NCBI GenBank assembly: GCA_033002965.1
Contig: JAURVB010009606.1
Coordinates: 1 to 64,000, forward strand
Reading direction: 5' to 3'
From: Piper betle
Taxonomy: Eukaryota; Streptophyta; Magnoliopsida; Piperales; Piperaceae
DNA: 64,000 nt
Part shown: positions 16,222-27,370 of the stretch, one piece after another
How positions within the stretch are numbered: the first letter of the stretch is position 1
How the letters are laid out: every line of letters begins with the position of its first letter
Notes under the pieces: generated by a model
The model's input: the letters and a program-made list of their open reading frames with translations, nothing else
Told to the model about the DNA's origin: nothing
Database searches by the model: none
Program-made: the position numbers and the translations under genes

Positions 16222-16402
16222 CTAGCCTAGTTCCCTACCCACAATTCTGTCATTGGACTGAAATAATTGTACTGGAATATAGGAGCAATTGAATACCCTG
16301 CACGGGTAGAAGTATAAAGTGAATCAGATTCAAAACGGCTTGCTTGTTTATATACAAAGTAACATTATTGTTTGATTCATATCAGCGGATCAAACGAGTT
16401 GT

Positions 16403-17092
16403 TCATTCATTCATTGAATGATAAATCACTACAAGTGAAGGAGATACACGATTTAAATAATGAAAGATCCAATATTTCAAAATTGTATCTAGAATGACTG
16501 GAAAGGTAGAAACAAGACCGGATATAATTTGCTCATTATGAGCAAATCCAAAATCTTTGTAGACCAAACCAATCATTAGTTCCCAACCATGGGGTGAGTG
16601 GAATCCAATACATAAATCCGTTACTAAAAGAATAGAAAAAGCCTTTATTGTGTCGCTTAAGTTATATAGGAATTCCTGAATCCAAGAATTTACAATCACA
16701 AGTTCTTCATTACATAGAATAGAATAGCCACTTAGAGTAGCAAAACAGATTATATTCGCCGAAATCTGTAAAATAATATGGATATGCTCTTCATTTTTAA
16801 TTTTCACCAATTGAATCGTTTCTTTGTATATTCCTATATAAAGCTTTTGTATCTGTGTTTCGGGGCACTCTTTTGTTATTTGGTCTAGCAGAAGTAGTTC
16901 CTCTAATTCTATGAATTTTTCTAGAACGCCCTTTTCTTGAATATCATTCAAAAAAGTTTCGGATTTCCTGCTATTCCACCAATTAGTAATCCAAGGTTCC
17001 AGACTTTTTTGAAATGAAAGAGAGATCCACCACGGTAAAAAAACTATAGATACAAGATATAGGAGCGGGGCCAATGCTTTCTTTTTCGGCAC
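16403..17092 (-). CDS. cemA: cemA (ycf10), plastid envelope protein (NUPT copy, 229 aa, intact)
   Basis: An uninterrupted 229-aa frame starting [20 protein letters not shown] and ending [11 protein letters not shown], which is the usual length. Several membrane helices and the conserved [14 protein letters not shown] and [10 protein letters not shown] segments are present. It lies upstream of petA on the same strand as in plastids. A frame this long without a stop argues for a recent transfer. Confidence 0.95.
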   Translation of the reverse strand: MPKKKALAPLLYLVSIVFLPWWISLSFQKSLEPWITNWWNSRKSETFLNDIQEKGVLEKFIELEELLLLDQITKECPETQIQKLYIGIYKETIQLVKIKNEEHIHIILQISANIICFATLSGYSILCNEELVIVNSWIQEFLYNLSDTIKAFSILLVTDLCIGFHSPHGWELMIGLVYKDFGFAHNEQIISGLVSTFPVILDTILKYWIFHYLNRVSPSLVVIYHSMNE

Positions 17093-18138
17093 TTTGAATC
17101 TATTCTTTGAATTGTTAATGAACCTACTTCATTCGTAAATTCCGTCTAATCTGATATTTCTATGAAGCATGAGTTCGATAAAAAGGTATGGAACCTGTGG
17201 ATCTATTACCTTGGATCGTTTAGTGCTCATATCTATATCTAGAAGATATATATAAAGATATATATATTAAGTAGAAGATATAGATAAGGCCCCTCTTTCT
17301 TTCGAGTGAAGAAATGATCCAATATTGTTCGTTCCAGATATATATCTCAATGGATCAAATCAACCCTCTCTTCATTTGTTTCTTTCGATGAATGCTTGAA
17401 AGTCGCCTTCACTTAAACATTAAATCACTTAAACATTAAATAAGTAATGAATCTTCTTCGCATTTCTAGACGAAAGAAATTCCATTCCCTCGGTAATCAA
17501 TAATTGAAAAAATGTTTCACTAGCCGCCCACACCACAGGGGTAGTTTAGGGATATTTCTGACGACGAATATTGATGAGAAAATCCGAAATGGACGAGGGG
17601 AAAGCGGGAGAAAAGTTGGATGTTTATGAGAGATCAAATACTTTAGTTATCAAGGAACAAAAGAGGGGATAAAAATAAAGATCTCTTGAAAAAGGAGAGA
17701 TAATTTATGAGAGAAAACCCATCTGTATGTATATAGTAATATAGTATATTGGCATATTGATTGAACAAAACAAAGTATTTCCCTAAAAATAAAAAGATGA
17801 ATTCTGTACAGTATTCCGAAGGATTATGCTCTGATATGTATGATGAATACAATTCATGCTTATTTTACTTTATACTGGATACTAGTCTAAAAAATGGAGT
17901 TTTCCATTATGCATAAAAAATCCCTTGTTGAAAAAGGCGTCTTCTTATGATTCTTTTCTTTTATATACGTCTGTTTGTTTTATTCTATAGGTCACGGCGG
18001 TATTACTAATGGAACAGGGAAAATCAAATCGAACGCGGTTTGCTCTAATAAACAAAGGGACCCCGGCCCTATTCAAAAAGGGTATTCCCGAGTTCCTTCG
18101 CCCATACTGAAAAAAAAATTTTCATTATGCAGTTCATT
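17093..18138. other. Plastid spacer between cemA and ycf4
   Basis: AT-rich plastid-type spacer with no gene. The open frame at 17975-18172 overlaps the 3' end of ycf4 on the other strand and is not a recognised protein. Confidence 0.6.
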
Positions 18139-18240
18139 TCAAAATACTTCAATTGGTACGCGCAAAAAATAGGCCGATTCCGCAGCTTTTTGTTCAATTT
18201 CTCGTGGAGTGAAATTCTCATCAGTACGAGTCAAGGGGAA
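18139..18240 (-). pseudogene. ycf4: ycf4 3' fragment, right end of the plastid insert
   Basis: The last ~34 codons of ycf4 (photosystem I assembly) are present: [20 protein letters not shown] then [10 protein letters not shown] and stop. Upstream of the Pro codon the match to ycf4 ends abruptly (about 18240). Nuclear sequence begins there. Confidence 0.88.
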
Positions 18241-18330
18241 GTCCATAGCATAGAGGAATTCATAGCTCTGGGTTCTTGATGAAATTATTCCCCAAAATGC
18301 ATTCAGAGAGATCTGGGTTCTTGATCTTGA

Positions 18331-18546
18331 TTTTCTAGTACTGCTACTACCCAATTGAAGATCAAGATCAACCAGAAGCAGTTGAAAGAACAACTCTGGA
18401 AAGCAGCATTTGAAGAAAATATTGTCATTCAAGATGCTTCTGATCATCAACCTGCCGCTCATCAAGGTAATGGAGGTCAACCCGCAGATTCGCAGGCCAT
18501 GGCTGCCGTGATGCGACCAATGACCAGCATACCGGAGGTGAATTGA
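18331..18546 (+). pseudogene. 5'-truncated paralog of the small gene at 7371
   Basis: The frame reads [20 protein letters not shown] and ends MTSIPEVN with a stop at 18546. It matches the C-terminal half of the 7371 gene: the LKIKI-lysine block and the terminal SIPEVN. There is no in-frame ATG before the block; an in-frame TGA lies at 18328. The N-terminal MGNC half is gone, and the plastid junction is only ~90 bp upstream. The two genes probably were a tandem pair, and the second lost its 5' half when plastid DNA inserted. It could also be a surviving 3' exon, but no splice-linked first exon is visible. Confidence 0.7.
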
Positions 18547-19570
18547 TGGTACCGTCGATTTTGTGCAAGTCCTGGAGGCTGCGGAATGTGAGCGTATGTA
18601 CGGAAAATTTTAAAACAGTAATGACAACTTTTGATATAATAATGCTATTAATCACGTCTGTTTATGTTTAGTGAGTATCGCAGTCCTCTTGATTATGGTC
18701 TTACAAGTGCAACTTATTGGGAAAACACTGTGATCTAATTATTATACGGGAAGTTGTATAATTAACTTTGACAAATATATTTGATCGGGTTAAATTAGAA
18801 TTTAGCTAGAATATAATCTACTCGAAAGGTGGATGGAGGAAAAATCAGACGACACATTTTTATAAATGAAAACCCTACTCCACTGTTGAGACTTAAATGT
18901 TAATAAAATATCTAAAAATAATAGAGCATATGCAAAAATTTATAGAGAAATTTTTTTATCTATTATCATAATATATTATGCTCTAAAGGCCTTAGCAATG
19001 CCTTCCTATAATTTTGCACTATGTGAGACTTGAATAGAAAGGGGAAGCTCAAACTAATCATTAATTGACCATGTTAAACTTTGAAAGTGCTATTAAAAGT
19101 TTGTGATTTTATTCATATTTGTTATTATTTTCATGGTAAGTGATCAGATAATATATATGAATAAAATTTTATATAATAATTATATAGTATATCAATTAAA
19201 TTCTACCACAAATAATTCTTTTTAATATACTAATCATATAACAAATTCCTAACGTCACCCCGCGTGAGTGGAAGGAGTTTTTTTATTGTCATTAAAAAAA
19301 TGAATAACCCTCAATTGCGGCGATGGGCCGCGCAATCAAGAAGACAGCCAATTGGAAGCTGTAGGTGGGTCCCGCAGTCCACCAGTCCCCCGCACTCTCG
19401 TTCATGGCGCCCCCTCTCTCTCTCTCTCTCTCTCCTCTGCTCTCTACGTCTGCTACTAACGCCACCACTGAACTCCTTGATGCTCCCTTGTTTTAGTGGG
19501 GTGGGGGGTGGTGGTCGTTGGTTGTGGGTTTTCAGGTGGGAAAGTAGGAGTGCTTGGTTGGGTTTTTAGG
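18547..19570. other. Spacer and 5' region of the GPI-anchored protein gene
   Basis: AT-rich spacer up to about 19260, then a GC-richer leader with a CT-dinucleotide run at about 19412-19437, typical of plant 5' UTRs. No separate gene is supported. Confidence 0.5.
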
Positions 19571-22407
19571 ATGAGCGGAAAGCAGCTGCTTTTGCCTCGG
19601 CGGAAGCTCCTCTTCTGCTCAATTCTCTCTTTTACTGTAAGTCATGCGTTTTTCTATGTGGGTTATCGTTTTTCTCTGTTAAAATGTTGTCTTGGGGGTG
19701 TTTTTATGTTTATTTGCCTCATTCGAGTGAGCTACGGTGGTGTGTGTGTGTCTATTTGCCTTATCAATTCGTTATGTGGGTGATAGAGGTTAAAATTTTG
19801 ATGGTTTTGGTTGATTTGTTTGAGTTCAAATTCTATATTGCTGTCATAAAACTTGCTTGTGTCAAACGCCCCTGATCAGCTTTGATTTCGTAACAAAGTT
19901 TTACTAAAAATCAATCTTATACAAAAAGGCTTGAAGTAAACCTAGACCTTCCATATGTGATTGACTTATGCCATGCCACAGCATATTCTCTTTGACGCTT
20001 AAGCTGTTAAACAATCACTCAAGATTAAATATCATTCATACCAAATCAGCTCCAACATAACCAAACCGGATAATCTAGAATGATCTTGCATCTAACTTAT
20101 GCCAAAAGAAGCCAGAGTCCGTAGGTTTATTCTTTTCTCAATATAAGATTGAGTTGCTTTTCCAGAATAACATATATGGTAATTTATATGAGAGTAAATG
20201 TTGATGTTTTTATACATCAGTTTAATCAACTCAACGGAAAGGTTGACACTTGAAAGGTGAATGAGGAGGAAGGTTGTCTATATTTTGTGTCTAACTGCAT
20301 TTGTTGCCCTTTAACGCTTGTAAGTAAATTTCTTTGCTCCTTTTTCCAGGTGTACATGGAAAAAACTACAAGACCATGGGCATGATTTCTAGTGTAGACG
20401 TCCATGAGAAGCTAAAAGAGTTAACTGGTGTAAAAGAAAAGACAGATATGCTTTTGCCTGTCATATCGCCAAACAAGGCTCCACAACCATTTATCCCATT
20501 TTTGGCGCTGTCGCCACTGGCACCTTTTACAAATAATTCTAAGCCAAAATTATCAGGTTTTGACTTGAACGGATTGACTATTTATGAGAAGCATGTAGTC
20601 AATGAATATAGCATTGATCTGCTACTTACTTCAATGACGCAGTTTTCATTCCCAATTGCAGGTCGTTGCACATTTAATTTCTCTTCTGCAGATGCTATGA
20701 TAAGAACAACTGCCATTGATTGCTCAAAATTCTTTGCTCCTTTCCTAGCTAATGTGATTTGTTGCCCTCAACTGCTTGCCATACTTACAATCCTTTCTGG
20801 CCAGTCTAGCAAAGATACAGGACATCTTTCTCTAGATATGAAAAAGGCAAATCATTGTCTATCTGATATTCAGGCGATCCTGTCAGGTCAGGGTGCCAGT
20901 GACAATCTTGAGGAGATATGCTCGGTCAATCCATTTAGTCTCACACAGGCCTCATGTCCTATAAACAGTGTAAATGATTTTGAGAGTATGATTGATACAT
21001 CCCGGCTTCTTACTGCATGTAAAAAGTGGATGCAGTAAATGAATGTTGCAGCCAGATTTGTCAGAATGAAATCCTAGATGCTGCAACTAAAATTGCATTC
21101 AAAGCTGAGGATGTGTCAAATGTAGGTAGAACTGGTCTTTCTGGGGAGCATCCATCAATAGTTGATGATTGCAAGTTGATTGTACTTAGATGGTTAGCCA
21201 GTAAACTGGAGCCCCTTTCAGCAAATCAAGCTCTTCGGAGAATATCAAACTGCAATTTGAACAAAGGCAAGTTTACTCTTTATGAAGTCCAAGTTTTGCA
21301 GTTTGAATCATGTTTTCAGATGGTAAAGAACTTCTCTAAGTTGTTCTTTCTACTGGTTATGTTGTGCATTGTTCAGCTTGTCCTTTGGCGTTCCCTTCCA
21401 CCTCAAACGTGACAAGTCACTGTAAAAGAAAAATCGAGGATCAAACAGCTTGCTGTAATGCTCTGGAAAGCTACGTTTCTCACCTTCAAAAACAATGTTT
21501 TATCACCAATTTGCAAGCTTTGCATTGTGCTGCTTCCCTAAGTGCCCAGTTACGTAAGGAAAATGTGACTAAAAATATATATGATGTTTGTCACGTTACA
21601 CTTAAGGACTTCTCTCTTCAAGGTGAGTACTGGTACTATCACCTTCATTATATCTGATGATGTTTTAAACGTATTATTTGGTATGAACACTGATGTAGTC
21701 TTTGCTGTAACCTTGTGTTGATGAAAATACCAATGGACTTCACAGTTGGATCCCAAGGTACTGTTTCCACTAATTGTTGTTATTTTTTATATATATAATA
21801 TCAAATTGATATGATTTTGTATGTTATGTTTTAGAATCTGGTTGCCTCCTTCCAAGTTTGCCTTCAGATGCAATCTTTGATCAAACCTCTGGCATTGGTT
21901 TCACTTGTGACCTCAATGATAATATAGCAGCTCCTTGGTTGTCAGCACCTGAAGGAGCAATTTCTACCTGCAGCAAGAGTATGTTCAACATTCTCATATT
22001 CACTTCTCATCAATGATGTCAAATGATTTCCGCCACTACTTAACGTTTTCAGGAAGATGAACTGCATATCTGTAGGGCAGTCTTACTTGTTAACATTGTT
22101 TTATCTCACTGTTTTAACTTGCATATGTTTGCAATACTTTTAATACAAGCTTATAAGTGCTCTGGCTTACCTCAAACTGAAGGCATCTCTTTTAATTAAT
22201 TACAGCAATCAAACTGCCCGCTCTTCCGGCATATACATCGAATAATTCTGGTAAGAACATTTTCTTTCCATTCTCATGATTCTCTTCACAGTTAACTACA
22301 TCCCTGTTTTAAGTGGAAAGCTCGTTTTTTTCCCAGATGAACTACATAAAATTATGATGCTGTACCTTCTATATGCATTGGCTATTGCAATCCTGGTGCA
22401 ATTATAG
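19571..22407 (+). CDS. At1g61900-type GPI-anchored protein, 8 exons, two one-base frameshifts
   Basis: Proposed exons: 19571-19636, 20350-20556, 20662-21266, 21377-21622, 21746-21757, 21835-21978, 22206-22250, 22337-22407. The product starts with a basic, hydrophobic signal peptide (MSGKQLLLPRRKLLF). It continues with APQPFIPFLALSPLAPFT, the cysteine-rich SPARK-like region (FAPFLANVICCPQL, DDCKLIVLRWLASKL, QTACCNALESYVSHLQ) and PSLPSD. A hydrophobic tail ending YLLYALAIAILVQL fits a GPI-attachment signal. The family is cell-surface and uncharacterised. Intron 20557-20661 is in frame and has no stop. Intron 21267-21376 uses a GC-AG donor (AAAG|GCAAGT). Exon 5 is only 12 nt. Reading frame is lost twice, at A6 (20360-20365) and at A5 (21021-21025). 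Adding one A to each gives 1398 nt, 465 aa. I judge these to be consensus errors; a young pseudogene is the alternative. Confidence 0.82.
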
Positions 22408-22914
22408 AGCAGTACGCAAAGGTGCACTTTCTCCAGTGTACATACGAAAGAAGACTCAAAAGTGGGATGAAAAATGCCAACCACATACAAGTTAGAACCA
22501 GCCTCTCTAAGTGTACAGAGATTTTCAGGAACAGGTAGTGAACACAAAATCCGATTCATGGGTAGCTGCACAAAACATGTGTATAATAAAAGTTCAAAGT
22601 AGTGTGTGCTTTTTGCAAATTTTTCCACGAGAATGTTACATTGTGATTCAAGTGTTGCAAGTTGAAACTTGATAATTTTGTTTTCTTATTAATGCATGTT
22701 CTGACATGATACAACATTACATATTCACCTAAGTTAGAGTCCATAGATAGTCTGTTCAAGAAGATACTAACATATTCACATTTCTGATATGCATTCTGAA
22801 ATCAAATCACAGCACCAAGAGCAGCGAAACCAGCACGTGGACCTGAATTTTGCTATACAACACTCAACAAGAAGAGTTGACGGTTACAACCTGAATTATC
22901 TTTCTTATCGGATG
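22408..22914. other. 3' region of the GPI gene and spacer
   Basis: Probable 3' UTR and AT-rich spacer. The minus-strand ORFs here show no conserved features. Confidence 0.4.
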
Positions 22915-23046
22915 TCATGGTGGACAATCTTCCGACACTAAAACATTAGCAACCTCGTGAATCTGCATATTGGGCAAATCAACCAGAACACGTACACGCT
23001 TTGCCCATGGCACGGACTTGGGCTCTTCACTGTTCAACACTCCAAC
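22915..23046 (-). other. Unidentified coding-like fragment (44 codons)
   Basis: On the minus strand a frame between two stops reads ...NSEEPKSVPWAKRVRVLVDL then PNMQIHEVANVLVSED and a stop. Its composition is protein-like and unlike the AT-rich surroundings. No start codon is evident and I do not recognise the family. It may be the last exon or a remnant of a lost gene. Confidence 0.3.
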
Positions 23047-23949
23047 TCAAGCAATGAGACCAAACTACCGAAACAAGTGATTTCACTGCTTTAGGTATAA
23101 TTATAAGTGTAAAAATCAGAATCCAACGATTAAATTAGATCGATGAGTCATTAAATTAAGTTAACTTATTAAAAATTGAAAAAAAATTTATTTATTTAAA
23201 TCGGTTAAAATTAATAAATTATTAATTATAAAATATATTATTTTAATATTATAATGAATATTATATTTTATAATATTTTTTAAAAAAATTTAAATTATTT
23301 AAAATTAATTATTATTTTTTATTCAAAATAAAGTTAAATTAATTTTTAATTACAAAAATATTACAGCTACTTCTCGATTCCCCTCTAACGCACCGCCCTT
23401 CTTTTACCCTTGCTAATGCCACCTCCGACTATTATGCCACAACCCACCCTCCATTGCCCCCCACTTTGTTGCCCACCCCTGTCACCACCCCCCATTGCCA
23501 CTCTTACTCGCCGCCCCATCCCCCACCGTCCTCTTAAATTGGCTTAAATCGAATAGAATCGACTCAAATTGACCGATTTACGGATCGTTTTTATCACGAC
23601 CGATTTACATACTTTTTTAAAACAGAATCCCTCTAATCCGATTTAAATAAGCTGATTCCACTAGAAAATGAAATCAGAATTGGCTGATTTTTGTAACCAT
23701 GGGTATAACTAAAGGGTATAATATACTTATCCTAAGAAAACCTGTAGACTGAATAATAATCAGGGGAGGTCACTTGTTAAGCTTAGTGAAAAGTGATTCC
23801 ATGATACTGGCTTACGCAGGAATAAAAATGATAAGCCAAGACTTTGGTTCAACCATCCTTAATCGGCCTCAATGCTGTCTGTCTTTGCATGGTAAGCCGC
23901 TCCTCTACTATCTCCATGCCTCTTAGATCCCCTAGGTTTCACGATACAT
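23047..23949. other. AT-rich spacer with a C-rich patch
   Basis: 23150-23360 is almost pure A/T. 23385-23530 is rich in CCACC/CCCC. Below 23950 no further Hsp110 coding sequence is found, so the pseudogene upstream is truncated here. Confidence 0.4.
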
Positions 23950-26900
23950 TTACATGTCCTCCAGAGCATTTCTCCTGTCCTTAGTTCGTTCCATCAGTCT
24001 GTCTTGATTACTTAGCTGCATTTCTTTTTCACAAGCTTCAGAGACTTCAGCCTTAGACATCCCTCCATATATTGTTTCATTAATTGGTATCTCAAGCCTC
24101 CTAAAAGCCCGTCGAATTCTGAATCCATCAACCTGTATAAGATACACAAGGCATTCTTGTTACCCTCCAGGAATAGTGACTATCAAAATTTCTAGCATGC
24201 ACCCATTACTTTGTCGGTTAATTAAATATTGCGGCAAACAGTCAGTTAGTCATTATTCCAATATGCAACTCTAATCAAAACTGTGCCAACACAAGAAAAA
24301 AGGCAGATTAGGAAGGCTAAGTGACAGCATCAGAATTAGTTAAGTCTAAGAAACAGCCAATGCATGAGTGAAATATGCCCTGGTAAAAACCATACACAGT
24401 GCAGATATTCATAGCTTTGAAATGTAAAAAAACTAAACCAACACTGAATCTATCTTTTCATCATAACTGCATAACATCATTATATTGCACATTTGTCAAT
24501 TCACATTAAAATGGTGCTCAGTAAACTAGCCATTGCATTAGTTAAATATGACCAAAATAGACAAAATGAAAACCACACGCAGTGCAGCTGTTCATGATTT
24601 TGAAATGTAAAGACAACTAAAACTAGCATCATGTACCTTTTATCATTAATGCAGAACATCAATCTATGGCATAATTGTCAATTCACATGGTAATGATGGA
24701 GGTCAGTAAACAGCTCCAATGCACCGGCTAATATGCATACCCCAGACGATCTCTGCCCCTCAGTAATTATAGAGTCATTAAGCAAAGATTCGGATTGAGG
24801 ATCAAAACCATTTTCTTCAATGCTACCCACCATGGAAGATCTTGAAACAGTTTCAGGTTCCTCTCGGCTTGAGACTTTGGGTTGCTCATCTTGCTCATCT
24901 TCAATAAGCTGTTTAATATGCATCAAACACGAAACAACCACCTAATAGAAAGTTGACGACGACTCATGCTTTTCACTTTTATATTACAGCAGTGTTCTAT
25001 CAAAGAACTTACAACAGCAGATTCCACCCCAACAATGCCATGTAAATTCAGCTGAACTCGGACTTTAATCTTAGATTTACACGGGTGTGATACTTGGAAA
25101 GGTCCAATCTGCACATACACAAGATAAGTAAAACTATAGATGTAAAAACTGCTAGAAAGAAAGTAGTAAGCATGTTGTCAAGCCTTATTCCTCTTGCAAA
25201 AGTGTCGCATAATAACAGGAGGTAGGCCATAACCATAGCACTATGTCACAATCACAAGTTAAATTATCTTGTTCTCCTAAATAGGATATACTCAGGACAG
25301 AAGCGGGGGGAGCAATGACAAATGGTAAAATTGAAAGCCAAAATTCAACAAATAACATAGCCAGTTTCAAAAGAAAACTGAGTGGCCACGGACGATGAAT
25401 GCAATTGAACAGAAGATGCTTATTGAAAGGGTTATTGCAAGAACATGCATACCGTGAACGAGCTTATCTTTGAAGAAGTACCCACTGGCAATTCATTGGG
25501 ATCAACATAAAAAGCATCAAGACAGAACATGTTGCTACGGTAGAAAGTCAAAATTTTCACACTAGGAAAAGCTTAATCCTTGGGAAATAGCACATTATTT
25601 GAAAGTGTGGAAATTGGACCTTCATCTGTGGAAATTCCAATTGCATATGGAAGTGAGTCTTGAACCTGCAGCCATCAGATAATCAAGCAGCAGAAGAACA
25701 CTATTTCCTGAAAAATTTTGCAAATAACTAGCCAGGAAACTGTGGTGCAAGCATACCACACTCTAGGGCAAAACGAAAATGCCATTTTAAATAAGAAAAA
25801 AAAATTATGTCCCTCAACACAAGAGTTATTGCTTTATGATCGATAAAAGGCAGGCTACTAATATAAATTTCACAAAAAAGAGTAGTTTTGCATTTCAGAT
25901 GAACAGCATAAACAAAAGTAAAGTCGAATCAAGATGCATCATAGAAATCAGATTAGCTAATCAAGATTTCAATATTGTGGACAATGCAAGCCATAACAAG
26001 AGACGAACCTCGTACTCCTTAACCCGGTAAATGGGGCTCACCATCGCACCTTGAAGTGCACATCCACGGGCTACACACTCACTCGCATTCTGCGTCCTGC
26101 GAGGCTCCCGCCTAAAAAGAGCAGCCAGCATTTTCGTTATCGCCGGAATCCGAGCCCCGATCCCACAAGCTCTACCGAGTGAACCATCTGCTCATCCACA
26201 CCAGCATCAACCAATGCCTTGCTACAAGGAACCCGAATCCTCTCCAACAAATCCGCACACAGCCTCTCGAACTCGTCCCTCTTGATAAACCCTCTCACAT
26301 CTGTCTCCTCCATCAAGCACTCAATGTTGATGGTCGCCTCGGCGTTCGCACTCAGGACCTTCTTCAACTTCTCGCAAGCAGCCCTAAGCCGAATGCACGC
26401 CCTCACATTCGAGTAGACATCCACATTGTACTCTTCCTTGAACTGTTTGGCGAAATGCTTGAACAAAACCTCGTCGAAGTCCCTCCCACCCAAACACCGA
26501 TCGAATGTGTGAGCTACAACCCTCATATAACCCGCTTCGAACGACACCACCGATACCTGCGTATCGCAATGCCCGATATCGACAAAAACAACGTAGTTCG
26601 CAGTATCAATCGGCGATTCCGCCTTGTAAATCCCATACCCTAGCGTCGTCTCGATGACGGCGGCGTCGAGGTAGCCCCGCCGCTGCAAATCAGTGAAGTA
26701 GGACGGAATCCCGATCACGCAATCGGAGGCCGGCTTCCCCAAGCTCTTCTCCGCGATCTGCTTCAGATGGGAGAAGAGCATGGCCATGATCTGCAAGGGC
26801 GTGAACGTCCTCGTCTCGCCGAGGTAGTGGAGGTGGACGAGCACGCCGCCGTCGGGCGAGGCGGAGGTGGCGAAGGGGAGGCGGCGGAGCTCGCTCTGGG

Positions 26901-27126
26901 ACTCCGGCTGGGAGAGGTTGAGGCCGACGAGGCGCTTGACGTGGGAGAAGGTGGACCTAGGGTTCATGGTGGCGGTGGTGGTGCCGGCGGCGCCGACGAA
27001 GCGCTGCTTCTCGCCGAAGGAGACGACGGCGGGGTTCTTGCGGTGGGACTCGTCGTTCAAGAGGACGTCGACGCCGCGGTGCTTCACCACCGCAATGACG
27101 CAGTTGTCGTTGCCGACGACGACCAT
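23950..27126 (-). pseudogene. Hsp110/HSP70-14/15-like chaperone pseudogene
   Basis: Exons on the minus strand: 26009-27126, 25453-25665, 25013-25108, 24741-24908, 23950-24132. Exon 1 carries the ATPase region (VLNDES-like VLLNDESHRKNPAVVSFG, CIGIPSYFTDLQRR-like block, DRCLGGRDFDEVLF, RAACEKLKKVLSANAEA). Later exons match the beta-domain of the plant HSP70-14/15 (Hsp110/SSE) group, nucleotide-exchange factors for Hsp70. Damage: the phosphate-binding DLG near the N-terminus is deleted; about 20 residues are missing before GYGIYK; one G is lost from a G run (26155-26158) just before SRIPA; TAA replaces a Gln codon after LFPK in exon 2; the C-terminal ~250 residues are absent. Even if the frameshift is a sequencing error, the protein could not bind ATP normally. 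An upstream in-frame ATG at 27261 adds a low-complexity arginine run and is unlikely. Confidence 0.88.
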
Positions 27127-27370
27127 CGTTTCGCCTCGCACGAAGAACGGGCGACAATCGGGGGAGAGTGAGAAAAGGAGCGAAGAAGGGAGGTCGCCGG
27201 AGATGGATCGCGACGGCCGAGTTCCGGCGAGGAGCGGCCGACGGCGGCGGCGGCGGTGCATTTCCGGATTGTTCGGCGGACTGTTCGCGGTTGGAATTTG
27301 CCGGAAGGTAATGGGGGTGGAGTACGCAAGCGGGGAATGGCGCTTTGGACGCTCAGGTGGCGAGGCTCGG

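Noticed and set aside
17975..18172. Open frame (65 codons) in the cemA-ycf4 spacer
   Set aside because: Overlaps the ycf4 3' end on the opposite strand and matches no plastid gene I know.
27127..27261. Upstream ATG of the Hsp110-like pseudogene at 27261
   Set aside because: It would add a low-complexity arginine-rich leader; family members begin at the M-V-V-G position (27126).
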